This document shows positions 47,241 through 57,644 of a DNA stretch of 64,000 nucleotides, in pieces; the stretch's first letter is position 1, and each line of letters opens with the position of its first letter. The notes beneath the pieces were generated by a model. The model searched no databases. It saw nothing but the letters and a program-made list of their open reading frames with translations, and was not told the origin of the DNA. A program made the translations under genes and the position numbers. The stretch lies in the NCBI RefSeq assembly GCF_026151205.1, contig NC_087081.1, positions 11,409,113 to 11,473,112 on the forward strand, written 5' to 3'. Origin of the DNA: Bolinopsis microptera (taxonomy: Eukaryota; Ctenophora; Tentaculata; Lobata; Bolinopsidae).

Positions 47241-48301
47241 TGCCAAGTAAAATGTAAGGTTAACTTTAAACTTGAGGCAGAAGGTAATGAGATAGCTTTA
47301 CACAAAATTGTACACAAAATAGAACGGACAATCATAAGTTCTGTCATAAATCAAGAGGCTTGCATACAATGAACATATTATGGCTTATGGCTCAATGGTC
47401 TATCCAAAAAAACACAGTTTAACGATCCTAAGTAATGTACAACGGAAGGGGAACATTCTCATAACAGGAGCGTTAACCTAGTCGTAAGTATTTACAAAAA
47501 CTTCGATTATACAGAGATAGCGGTGCCAGCCGTTACCGGTTACCTGGGGACCCCAGGCTGTAATATTCACAAACAGTGAAGCTGAGGCGGAATGACAAGC
47601 TGGGATGAGCGCGGCCAAGGAATGCCAGCGGTTAAGCCGCTCAGCTTATTGTACAAATTGTATTACAATTGATAGCATCATTCAAATTTCAATTACGTTT
47701 TAAAGCAATTTACACGATAGTATGATAATTATAACCGGTTTAATCTTGTTCAGCGTCATCGAAAACGTAGGGTTACAAGGTTTTCCCTTCGATTTTCATC
47801 CATAAAAAATCCTTCTATTTTTGATTCTCTGAGCCAGCTGTCTGCTGGGTTTCAGAAGGTGGTACCAGATGCTGCTATAATTGAGCGCTCAGCTGCTCTA
47901 ATTGGGTCCAATTACACGCGAAACACTATATTATTCCATATAAGGCCTGATCAAGTCACTTGAGCTCTTGTGACGTCACAAAATATCCTAGTCGGCATAC
48001 GACACGTTACGAATGTGATCACGTGCTCGAGGATTTACGAATCAAGGTCACGTGATAGGACCGACTGTCACGTGACCTCAGTTATCCCTTATATGGCACA
48101 ATGAGCTGCAATTGATCAGCTCTTAATTGGGCTGCAATCCTTGACAGGCCTATAATTACCCAATTTTAAATGAACGATATCTCATCCTACAGAATGATGA
48201 GAGCGTAAACAGAATGCTTCCCGGAATCAGCACAATGAAGGGAACAAGATGCTGTTGGAATATCAATTATTCATCTTCCACCCGTAGTCCCTAATCACGT
48301 T

Positions 48302-48600
48302 GCAACCCCCACGGTCGTTTCACTATAAAGTTTTTGCGATACATGGGGAGCCGGGTCACAGCGGCGGGTCATACAACGTATGACAAAAATATTATTGACT
48401 ATATTTTATGACGATGAATTGTAAATTTCGATCAATTTATATTTATTTGGTCTCCAATTATTGAACTGCGCGGCTTTTATGGTTATATATGATATGTTTA
48501 ATCTGTAATAAAAATCAAAATTCAAATTTGTATTCCAAATTTGTATTCCTTTGTTCTCCAGTCTATGGCCTGCTTTTCTTACGTCCAAATATATAAATAA
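48302..48600. other. Spacer between foldback element and LINE
   Basis: No gene. A plus-strand run AAATAAAGTAAAGTAAAAGT at 48594-48613 resembles the AAAGTA tail of the 7.4-kb LINE and may be the stub of a severely truncated copy. Confidence 0.35.
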
Positions 48601-48756
48601 AGTAAAGTAAAAGTAAAATTTATGACATCACATCATCACACATGTCTACAAACTATCATCGCACTGTGTGGAAAAATATATAATAAATATTTCCCCACCA
48701 ACATTAATTAATTATCAAATACAATATTTAAAAACAATTTCATCAAAAACATTATC

Positions 48757-51700
48757 CTATTTTAAAAACTTCCCAGTGGAATAAAGATTTATAAAACGCT
48801 TCTTTGCCACATAAGGATGGAACCAAAGATAATTGTTATGTTTCTCTTTATTACTGACATAACTGGCTCCCTCAATTCTTACTAAAACTTCATTAGAAAC
48901 ATTCCAAAAAAAGCAATCATTTGTAATACTTTTAGAAATCATATCTATCTTATATCCTTCTAATTTAATTTTAAAACCTAAAACTGTCACAGAGTTCTTG
49001 ACGTCCGGAGGGAGTTTGTTCCAATATGAAATAACTCGCTCCGGGAGAAAAGACTTCTGGATATTCTTGACCTTTGTCACACTTTTACTACATCTATTGG
49101 ATGAAACCAGATTAAGACCTGATCTGCTTGGTCTGAACAAGTCTGAACCATAATCAGTCATAGCATTAATAACCTTAAAAGCTTCAATAAGGTCCCCACG
49201 TATTCGCCGCTCTGCCAGCGTTGTCAAATTGAGGATTTCCAGTCTACGGCTGTAAGGAAGAGTACCCACCTCATCAATCAGACGGGTAAACCGCCTCTGG
49301 ACGCTCTCCAGCTCCAAAACAGTCCCCCAACTTCCATGAGCCGCAGGTGGATTCCACAATTGGACACAATACTCAAGATGAGGTCTTATTAAAGCTTTAT
49401 ATATAGCAATCATAACAACCTTTTCTCTAATAACTAAATTCCTTACAATCCAACAAATCATACGATTTGCCTTAGCGATACATGCTTTGATCTGTTCGTT
49501 CCAAAGCAGGGAGCTATGGGTAATAACCCCCAAATCTTTTTCCTGATCAGATACTTCAAGTTCTATACCATTTACCTTATAATTTAAATTAGGATTGTTG
49601 TTAAAATGAATGTGCACTACTTTGCACTTGGCAGGATTAAATTGTAAAAGCCAAATACTTTCCCAAACTTCTAATTCTTCGATATCTTCAGCAACACTAC
49701 CGTGGTTAGCTGCATTACCAATTAATTTAAGATCATCAGCAAATAACTTTATCTTATTTTTTACAAGGTCAGGCAAATCATTAATATACAGAATGAATAG
49801 GAGAGGGCCTAGAACTGACCCCTGAGGAACACCAGATAAAACATGTTTAACCTCGGACCATTGTCCTTCTACAGAAACCCTCATAGTCCTGTCTGTCAGA
49901 AAATCTTTAATAACATCTAAAACCTTTCCTTTGACACCAAAGCCTTCCAATTTAGACAGAAGTCTAAAGTGGGGGACTGTGTCGAACGCCTTACTAAAAT
50001 CAAAGTATAGAAGATCAACCGGGGCACCTTCATCTAAAATGTCAAGAATGTCATCAAATGTCTCTAAAAGATTAGATAAACACGATTTACCCTTAACAAA
50101 TCCATGCTGATGCTTCGAAATTCGATGTTCTAGAAAATTTAAAACATGTGCTCTCACCAACTTTTCATACACTTTGCACAAAATACAAGTTAATGAAACT
50201 GGTCTATAATTTAAGGGGTCTGATTTAATACCCTTTTTAAACAATGCTACAACAGATGCAGATTTCCACACTGCAGGTAAAGATCCTGTATCTGAACACT
50301 TTTGAAATAATTTAGTTATTGCTTCAACAAAATTGTTGTCATAAGCTAGCGATTTCAACAACTTCGGATGAACACCATCCGGACCAGAACTCTTAAAAAT
50401 GTTAAGCTTTAAAAGTTGCTTTTTTATATCAGAACTGTTGACTTCCATATCATCAATATCATCAATACTCTCATTGTCAGGTCTTAAATTCTCAGTTTTA
50501 GGGAGAGGGCCAGGTGGTTCACGCACAAAAACAGAGCTAAAGGCACTTGCGAGTACCTCAGCTGACTCAGTCGAACTATCTGTGCGTGTACCATCTCCTC
50601 TATCTAAAGAAACCACACTAGACTTAACTTGACGTTTATTTCGTAAATAAGAGTAAAAAGACTTACAATTCTGCTTCAGATTAGATGTAATTTTCTTTTC
50701 ATAATTAACTTTAGCTTTAATTTCTGCTAATTCATAAGTATGTTGTTTGCTACTTGCATAACTAAAATTAACATCAGATGGATTAATATCAAACTCAGCC
50801 CATGCTTTATCTTTATTCTTTCTCATTCGTTTAAGTGCAGATGTACTCCATGGCAACTTGACAGGTCTGTTGTCGAGATAAACCGAAGCAGTCGGAACAG
50901 CTGCAGCAACAGTCTCCAGTTTACCATGTAATTCAGCCCACATATCTTGAACATCATTGGTAGAACTATAATCCCAGTCGATATTTTTCAAACTAAAATT
51001 TAATAACTCTTCAGAGGAAATCTTACCCCATATAGGTTTGATAATCTTCTCTTTTAAAAATTTGCTAGTATCCGGCGAAACAACTAGTTCGACAAGTATC
51101 CCAACATGATCACTCTTACCAAGCGGAGAAACGATCTTACAACCGTTGACAAGAGCATCATTTGTATACAGGACCTGATCAAGAAGACTCTCCTGGAGAG
51201 TATCCTTCACAAGCCGTCTTCTAGTTGTCTCGTTGGTGAAATACCAAGTTAAACCACTGTCATTGAAAACATCCATGAATTTCTGTTGAGTAACTAAAAA
51301 CTGGTTCTTGCTAGCAATATTACTATTTATGCTACCAGTTTCCCATAAAACATTTGGTAAATTAAAATCTCCTAAAAGGAGTGTTTCAAAATCATTCCTT
51401 TCACTACAGATGCTCTTGATACAAGATATTAACGCATTATTCTGTTCTAAATTCAATGAAGTGGATCTGTAAATACAACAAATACTAATCAGTCCACCTG
51501 ATGTGTTGATATTAACAGCTAAAGAATCCGGTGCCTTTAAAAAAGAGTTCACTAGTGAAGCATTACAACAGTTTTTAACATAAATTATAGAGCCTCCTCC
51601 ACCACTTATACTGCCAGTGGAATTGTCAATTCTAAAATCTCTATCTTTTCTAAACATACTAAATCCTTCAATATAAATTTCGGCATCTAATATATCACTA

Positions 51701-51993
51701 CTAAAATGAGTTTCTGTTACACAAATTACCTCAATAGATTTATACATTGATAAAATACATTTTAGTTCATCAATTTTATTAAATAGGCCGTTAGCATTGG
51801 TATAAAAAATATTTAACGGCTGGGCACTGCGGCCTCCGCTTTGTCCTCTGTCTTCTCTGGCTCTCTTTTCTTTGCCTCCTCCTTCGTCTTCTCTGTCTCT
51901 CTTTTCTTCGCTTCCTCCTGCCTCTTCTTCCTCTCCTTTCTGGCTAAAAAACGAATATCTCTGTCTGCCTTGCAGAGGTCCAAGTTGATCCAA
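48757..51993 (-). CDS. LINE ORF2: AP-type endonuclease plus reverse transcriptase
   Basis: Open for 1078 codons. Residues about 60-300 form the endonuclease: FYTNANGLFNKIDEL, VTETHF (catalytic Glu), LLLGDFNLP and SDHVGILVEL. Residues about 530-800 are the RT: SSGPDGVHPKLLKSL, NYRPVSL, QHGFVKGKSCLSNLL, YFDFSKAFDTVPH, LSGVPQGSVLGPLLFILY and KLFADDLKLIG (FADD at about 751). The C-terminal region has LEYCVQLWNPP and ERVISYWNKLPPDVKNS. All catalytic motifs are present. Target-primed reverse transcription is the known mechanism of the group. The first 55 codons overlap ORF1 in another frame and are low-complexity, so the true start may be downstream of the overlap or made by reinitiation. Confidence 0.9.
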   Translation of the reverse strand: MDQLGPLQGRQRYSFFSQKGEEEEAGGSEEKRDREDEGGGKEKRAREDRGQSGGRSAQPLNIFYTNANGLFNKIDELKCILSMYKSIEVICVTETHFSSDILDAEIYIEGFSMFRKDRDFRIDNSTGSISGGGGSIIYVKNCCNASLVNSFLKAPDSLAVNINTSGGLISICCIYRSTSLNLEQNNALISCIKSICSERNDFETLLLGDFNLPNVLWETGSINSNIASKNQFLVTQQKFMDVFNDSGLTWYFTNETTRRRLVKDTLQESLLDQVLYTNDALVNGCKIVSPLGKSDHVGILVELVVSPDTSKFLKEKIIKPIWGKISSEELLNFSLKNIDWDYSSTNDVQDMWAELHGKLETVAAAVPTASVYLDNRPVKLPWSTSALKRMRKNKDKAWAEFDINPSDVNFSYASSKQHTYELAEIKAKVNYEKKITSNLKQNCKSFYSYLRNKRQVKSSVVSLDRGDGTRTDSSTESAEVLASAFSSVFVREPPGPLPKTENLRPDNESIDDIDDMEVNSSDIKKQLLKLNIFKSSGPDGVHPKLLKSLAYDNNFVEAITKLFQKCSDTGSLPAVWKSASVVALFKKGIKSDPLNYRPVSLTCILCKVYEKLVRAHVLNFLEHRISKHQHGFVKGKSCLSNLLETFDDILDILDEGAPVDLLYFDFSKAFDTVPHFRLLSKLEGFGVKGKVLDVIKDFLTDRTMRVSVEGQWSEVKHVLSGVPQGSVLGPLLFILYINDLPDLVKNKIKLFADDLKLIGNAANHGSVAEDIEELEVWESIWLLQFNPAKCKVVHIHFNNNPNLNYKVNGIELEVSDQEKDLGVITHSSLLWNEQIKACIAKANRMICWIVRNLVIREKVVMIAIYKALIRPHLEYCVQLWNPPAAHGSWGTVLELESVQRRFTRLIDEVGTLPYSRRLEILNLTTLAERRIRGDLIEAFKVINAMTDYGSDLFRPSRSGLNLVSSNRCSKSVTKVKNIQKSFLPERVISYWNKLPPDVKNSVTVLGFKIKLEGYKIDMISKSITNDCFFWNVSNEVLVRIEGASYVSNKEKHNNYLWFHPYVAKKRFINLYSTGKFLK

Positions 51994-52802
51994 TAAGTTG
52001 ACTCTTTCCAGCCCTTACCATGGTCAGCGTAGAAATTTACTGACTCTTCATCTCGTGTCTGGATGATGAGCGGGCGACGGTGATCTGGCTTGTCAGCATC
52101 AAGCTTGCCAGAGCGATGGCAACTTATCATGTCGTCCTTCTTAATCTTTAGGGTCTCCCTGCAGAACTTGGAGTCGTCCTCCTGGCGTTGCTTAGAGGTA
52201 GTCTTTTTGCTCTCTGGAACCTTGAGCACACACAGATTGAGTTTTCGTTTGTTTCGCTCAAATGTATCAGTGTGCATCTTCATTTGCACTTCCGAAATAA
52301 CAGTTTCAGAAGCTTGTTCACGACTCATGTCATCGAGAACCTTCTTCTGGGTTTGTGCTGTTACCTCAGAATAGAGACGAACAGCTTTATCAACTGTTTT
52401 CTCTGCACTTCCTTTAATAGCTTCCTTAATCGAGTTAGTCAGGGCTGGGGTCAAATGTTGGAGTTCCTCTTTAATAATAGCCCTGACAGCCCCGTTTTCC
52501 TTAGTGTCAGCTGAGGTATGAGGCGCCACAAAACAGTATGGGCACTTCCAGTTTGTAAGATTCAGTAACATCTCGTTTTTAAGGCCAGATAAACCAACAC
52601 AACTCAGGTGCCAAAATAATTGGCAAGCTTCACATTCAACTGATAGTTCTTCTGACATGTAAACATCACATTGGCAGTATTTTTCCTCTGGCACTGGGAC
52701 ATTATCAGAAGATGAATCCTTAGGGGGACTCGTCTTGACTCCACGTTTTTTTCGTATCGACACCCTCTCGGGTACATTGTTACTTGCCATCCCTGAACTC
52801 AA
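51813..52802 (-). CDS. LINE ORF1 with PHD-type zinc finger
   Basis: About 329 residues. A Cys-rich finger at about 42-90: YCQCDVYMSEELSVECEACQ, LFWHLSCVGLSG, NWKCPYC, fitting the C4HC3 spacing of PHD fingers. Middle part about 170-280 (RKLNLCVLKVPESKKTTSKQ; RRPLIIQTRDEESVNFYADH) resembles the nucleic-acid-binding region of LINE ORF1 proteins. Tail about 285-325 is Lys/Glu-rich and probably helical. PHD-bearing ORF1s occur in CR1-group elements. Its end overlaps ORF2 by 181 nt. Confidence 0.85.
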   Translation of the reverse strand: MSSGMASNNVPERVSIRKKRGVKTSPPKDSSSDNVPVPEEKYCQCDVYMSEELSVECEACQLFWHLSCVGLSGLKNEMLLNLTNWKCPYCFVAPHTSADTKENGAVRAIIKEELQHLTPALTNSIKEAIKGSAEKTVDKAVRLYSEVTAQTQKKVLDDMSREQASETVISEVQMKMHTDTFERNKRKLNLCVLKVPESKKTTSKQRQEDDSKFCRETLKIKKDDMISCHRSGKLDADKPDHRRPLIIQTRDEESVNFYADHGKGWKESTYWINLDLCKADRDIRFLARKERKKRQEEAKKRETEKTKEEAKKREPEKTEDKAEAAVPSR

Positions 52803-52830
52803 ATTATTTGTTATATAGTAGTGTTGAAAT

Positions 52831-53124
52831 AAATAAATTTAATAAGAGCTATTGCCTATTTATTTACAAATATAAATAAACCAAATTTGCTTAAAGAAGT
52901 ATTTTTTGCTCATTGTTGTTAGCACATTTCAGGCTACTATACGGGTCAAATCTTAAACTTTCCGACTATTTCCAAGTTATCAAAGCAAATACTTTTCTCC
53001 CATCACCATGAAGTCCAGGGTTCGAATCCCAGATTCACCTAGTCCAGGGAGATAGCTGGTGGATGGATCTGAAGTTACATATTTAATTTTATTTGTGTAA
53101 CCCCAAAGAAATTTTCAAAATATA
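52831..53124. other. Spacer with a tRNA-like B-box
   Basis: Contains GGTTCGAATCC at about 53019-53029, the consensus pol III B-box/T-loop, but no cloverleaf could be built around it; SINE remnant possible. Confidence 0.3.
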
Positions 53125-53956
53125 TATGGACACGTTCATTGAAGTTTGAGGATATTGGTAAATATTAGTGACCCTACTAAATGGCACGATGATGTAAAAT
53201 GTGTCACACTATAAAACTATATAAACCCTCAATGGTTAGGATAATCGTTTCATCCTCTAGATAAACTTTGTCGCATAACGATATCTTTATCAGACAATAA
53301 GATATCGTTTAAATGCGGCCGGCAGTGAGTTGTAAACTTTGTCACACTATAAAAACGTGACAGAGTTTATATGGACCCCTTGTTGCCGTGTTTGACCAAA
53401 TTTTCGAATTTCAAATTTATAGGATAGTTGCATATGACTATTATCTACATATTTAGCGACTTTTTTCGTTAAATGGTAGCACCATGTAAACTCCGTCACA
53501 CATTTAAGAAATTTATATGAGGGATGTTTATGACATCCTGACAAGAAATGCCGAATAGTCTAGCATTATTTTGTGAGCTGAATGTGTTTGGAATTGTTCA
53601 CATATTTCATTGTTATAGGCAAATACAAATACAGAAGGCAGAAATAGGTAAATTTAGTCACATAAATTTGTATGATATCTCAACATGTGTGAAATTGAGT
53701 AAATATTAGTATACCAACTTAAACACCCTATATTACGTACTATGGATCAATTAACAATATTACAACCATACGCCGGTCATATAAATTATTATATGGCAGT
53801 GATATGTTAACATTGGCAAAATTTCAACACCTGAACAGGGTAAAAATTTGTAAATTTCGTCACAAAAAAAATATTATAACTTTATTTGCTCCGTGTTGGC
53901 AAAATAACTAATTTATCGACATAGTGATGGTGATAAAGTAACATTATATACTAATT

Positions 53957-55010
53957 GAGGTATGATTCTTCAAAATAGGGGCAAGAAATGTAAATTTCGT
54001 CACATCAGCCATAGCATTAGTTAGATAGATTTTCTTTCATATCAACTGCCCTTATTATAGCTAGAATGGATTTATACAGGAAATATAGAAACCCATGCCC
54101 ATTTTTCATCACATTGAAATTATACTGTTGGGGCAGGAAAAGTAAATTTCGTCACATTTCGGTAAATTAGTGATATCAAACTCAGCATTGTTAAACTTGG
54201 GTTCTGATTTGCTGAAAAATAACCAACCAATAATTCCTGGAAGAAATTTGAATTTTAACTGAGGTATGGTTCTTTAAAATAGGGGCAAGAAATGTAAATT
54301 TCGTCACATACGTAATTTTAAAATTTAGATAGATTTTATTTCCTACCAATAGTCCTTATTATAGTCGGAATGGATTTATACAAGAAATGTAGAAACCCAT
54401 GCCAATTTTTCATCACATTAAAACTATGCTGTTGGGGCAGGAAAAGTGAATTTCGTTACATTTCAGTAACTTAGTAAAATTAAGCTCAGCATTGTTAAAC
54501 TTGGGTTCTGATTTGCTGAAAAATAACCAACCAATAATTCCTGGAAGAAAATTGAATTTTAACTGAGGTATGGTTCTTTAAAATAGGGGCAAGAAATGTA
54601 AATTTCGTCACATACGTCATTTTAAAATTTAGATAGATTTTCTTTCATATCAATAGTCCTTATTATAGTTAGAATGGATTTATACAGGAAATATAGAAAC
54701 CCATGCCAATTTTTCATCACATTGAAATTATACTGTTGGGGCAGGAAAAGTAAATTTCGTCACATTTCAGTAACTTAGTAAAATTAAACTCAGCATTGTT
54801 AAACTTGAGCTCTATTTTGCTAAACAATAACCAACCAATAATTCCTGGAGGAACATTGAATTCTAACCGAGGTATGGTTCTTCAAAATAGGGTCAAGAAA
54901 TGTAAATTTCGTCACATACGAGTACGTCATTGTAAAATTTAGATACAATTTCTTTCACGTGAACAGTCCTAATTACAGTCCGAAATGATTAATACAGAGA
55001 TACAGGAAAT
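53957..55010. repeat. 304-bp tandem array (dimers of a 152-bp phase)
   Basis: GAGGTATGGTTCTTNAAAAT recurs at 53957, 54261, 54565 and 54869, exactly 304 bp apart. Each unit carries two copies of the 15-bp motif, 152 bp apart, in different flanks (AGAAAT- and GGAAAA-). Confidence 0.93.
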
Positions 55011-55089
55011 ATAAAAACCCCTGCCCATTTTATAATGTATGTAATATGTTAATCACAGACTATTTCATTCTATAATCATTGTTTCCAAA

Positions 55090-55420
55090 TTTAACCTATT
55101 TATGATGTCTTATCATTTTGTGACGATGTTTATATTAACTGCCCTATACTTGAATCAACTGTATCCGTGTATCGTCCTTATATAGAGTTTTCCCGCAAAA
55201 TGTAACCTATTTACGATGTCGTATCATTTTGTGACGATGTTTACAACAACTGCCCTATACTTGAATAAACTGTATCCGTGTATCATCCTTATATAGATTT
55301 TCCCCGCAAAATGTAACCTATTTACGATGTCGTATCATTTTGTGACGATGTTTACATCAACTGCCCTATACTTGAATCAACTGTATCTGTGTATCGTCCT
55401 TATATAGAGTTTTCCCGCCT
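55090..55420. repeat. 111-bp tandem repeat, three copies
   Basis: Units begin TGTAACCTATTTACGATGTC at 55201 and 55312, with a diverged first copy at about 55090; each also contains TTTTGTGACGATGTTTA and CCTTATATAGA. Confidence 0.9.
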
Positions 55421-55995
55421 TCCAAACCAAAATCAGATATAAATGATTTCGGAAATTCACCCAGAATTTCAAATTCCATATAATGTGACAGAATTTACAT
55501 CATTTCCCAATAACCAAGTGCATGTATTAGCTAACTTTTCAAAACAACATATTTTAGGGCTATGATTGGCAGAAGAACCATCAAATAATGAGTTGAAAGG
55601 GTTTTGAGGACACCTCACAGTAGAAAAGAGGTCTCGTATTCTGAGTGTGACAAAGTTTACGAAATATTGCCTTAAAGCCGTTCGATCCGTGCCCTTTAAC
55701 CAATGTTGTATCATAATTGTTAGATTGACCTAATTTACTATATTTCAGACCAAGGAATGATAATTGGGCAGCTATGGTAAACAATTTCACAAAAATGTGA
55801 CATTTTTTACATTATAGTGCCTAAAAGCAATACATTTTATTTCTGAGCAGTGCATATGGGAGTATGGGTCACGTGGCTAATGTTCAGAACTTATGAACAC
55901 GCTAGATTAATAGATGCTAAAATTAAGCCACTATCGTCGAAAACGCTATTTTAAAAATTTACCAATATCCTCAAACTTCAATGAACGTGTCCATA

Positions 55996-57017
55996 TAATA
56001 CAATACATGTCTCACACATGATTTATGTAATGTTTCTTAGCTTTTACTCAGTCGACTCAACCGAATGCTCGTAAATCCACGAATGAGATCAAGAATCTTT
56101 TTAGGTACCCTTTCAGTACATCTACATTGTAGCATACTGTAAACATAGTACTAGACTGTACTATTCTATAAGGGTGATTTCTTACATTTCTGAACCTTTA
56201 TTAATTTAAGCAACGTTTTGTTTAGTACAGTCAAACAGCTTTTTTAAATCATGCTTCTCTATATCCTGAATCTCTCTTTAATCTCTCTGCATGACTTGTA
56301 CATGTCTGATTCGGTGGTGATGCCAGATGTAAGCACATATCTAGCTGTACTCTCTCACAGATTGACACAAACATGATATGGGCTAAACGATGTATTTTTT
56401 CCCGATCCATGACTCAAAGTACCGAAGGCACAAAAGAGTCAAGGACAAGGGTTAGCGAACGAGGATTTTTTTTGTATATGGTAGCTTTGCGACCGTGCCT
56501 GCGTGCGAGCGTGCGAGTGTGCGAGCGTACGTGTTGCCCACGTGTTGAGCCTGCGCAAAGTTATTTTGCGTGATAATCTGAATTAAACAATTGTTGGCGC
56601 GCGGTGCTGAAATGTTCAAGTACATTGTTAATTTCACCATGTACGCATCCCGCTAGGGACTAATTGATAGCATAGTATTATTATTTTGAGTTAGTAATAC
56701 TATTTTGCACAGATCCGTGTTAGGTTGCATAAACAATAAACATATGGTTACATAGAAATATACACGATTTTCAAATTCAATATGGAATTATATCAACTGG
56801 GCGGCGGTCGGCCTGTCACTCCGCCATATCTGCATGCTTATAAACAGTAAAGACTGGGGTCCCCAGGTGGTATGGAATATAATAAAATACTCCATCACGG
56901 ATCGGGAAATTGAGCGGCCATCCACAAAAGAAAAGCAGCCGCATTTCTTGTTGATATTATGATGTAGCTTCACGGAAATAATACTTGAATCATTTTACAT
57001 TGAATGTGCTAGAAACT
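55996..57017. other. Spacer with CG-rich pocket and a relic shared with the foldback element
   Basis: 56814-56868 contains TGTCACTCCGCC and, 40 bp on, CTGGGGTCCCCAGGT, matching order and spacing in the foldback arm at 44730-44785. At 56495-56535 a GTGCGAGC-type purine/pyrimidine run occurs. No gene supported. Confidence 0.4.
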
Positions 57018-57025
57018 CGTCAATG

Positions 57026-57303
57026 CAGTGGCGTAACAAAGGGCCCTGCTCCTGCCGACCCCGCTGTGCAGGGGGCGACATCTTAGGGGGGCACCAAATC
57101 GTCGTTTGAATGTGGAATAATTTGGAAAAACTTAACTATGGTACTAGCAAAAAAAACACACTTTTTTAGATATTTACTGGTGTATCCGCTAAAATCATAT
57201 AATTTGTTCAATTTTAGGGAAGGGCGCCAAAAGGGGAGGGGGCGCCAACAGGGGGGCCCTTTTTCAGCAGGGGAGGTTGGCAACAGGCAACGTTACGCCA
57301 CTG
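57026..57303. mobile_element. 278-bp hAT-like MITE
   Basis: Ends CAGTGGCGTAAC (57026) and GTTACGCCACTG (to 57303) are inverted repeats flanked by the 8-bp duplication CGTCAATG (57018-57025 and 57304-57311). GC-rich interior with GGCGCC repeats. No coding capacity. Confidence 0.93.
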
Positions 57304-57311
57304 CGTCAATG

Positions 57312-57640
57312 CCATCCAGATTCTGTGACAGACGAAGTGGATTCTATTTTCTTGCTGTGTCATCAGCCAGAAAACTGGCAATTTCCAACACCATGACCAT
57401 ATCTAGAACTTCTTAGGATGATCAAACAAGTTAGAATTAGTTTGTTTCGGTCAAAAACTGCCTACCAAATCATCCTTCAGAGTGTTTTCTAGCTACCTCA
57501 TGAAATGAATAGTAAAAGAATAGTAAAAGAAGGTTGGTTCTGTTTCAACTTTCTATGACCAGCCACTAAAATCAGTGCTAAATAAGCATATTTAGACACT
57601 ACTGCACTGACCTAAGGACAAAGGCCAAACTAATATAATA
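57312..57640. other. Spacer before LINE
   Basis: No gene seen; ends in an ATA/AAT-rich run (57631-57648) that marks the LINE truncation point. Confidence 0.4.
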
Positions 57641-57644
57641 ATAA

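Larger units (their letters stand above)
44034..48293. mobile_element. 4.26-kb foldback transposon with ~2-kb inverted arms and 8-bp target duplication
   Basis: The left terminus TAGGGACTACGGGTGGAAGA (from 44034) is exactly inverted at the right terminus (to 48293). Both ends are flanked by ATCACGTT (44026-44033 and 48294-48301). Arms: about 1 kb of unique sequence (44034-45040; 47240-48293) that differs by only a few substitutions and one ~34-bp indel near 47350, followed by about 1 kb of 30-bp minisatellite in opposite orientations. The centre (about 46076-46365) has no transposase. An 8-bp duplication and TAGGG terminus suit hAT; the architecture is that of Foldback-type elements. Each unique arm carries three CACGTG sites and the palindrome CTGGGGTCCCCAG. 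Confidence 0.92.
48601..52830 (-). mobile_element. Apparently full-length two-ORF LINE (CR1/Jockey-group)
   Basis: ORF1 with a PHD finger is followed by a 181-nt-overlapping ORF2 with endonuclease and reverse transcriptase, then a 3' UTR to about 48600. Both ORFs are unbroken. The 5' end lies close before the ORF1 ATG (about 52790-52830); the exact ends and target duplication were not resolved. Confidence 0.85.
53125..55995. mobile_element. 2.87-kb non-coding element with 39-bp terminal inverted repeats and a reiterated 15-bp motif
   Basis: The first 39 bp (TATGGACACGTTCATTGAAG...) are perfectly inverted at the right end (55957-55995), and both ends are flanked by TA. Inside, GTAAATTTCGTCACA or a close variant occurs at 53193, 53332, 53486, 53648, 53850, 53990, 54142, 54294, 54446, 54598, 54750 and 54902 on the plus strand and inverted at 55483, 55645 and 55796. 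From 53990 onward the spacing is 152 bp. No open frame has any recognisable domain. Tc1/mariner-like by the TA duplication, otherwise unassigned. Confidence 0.8.

Noticed and set aside
53015..53050. tRNA suggested by GGTTCGAATCC
   Set aside because: No matching acceptor, D or anticodon stems and only three base pairs around the T-loop.
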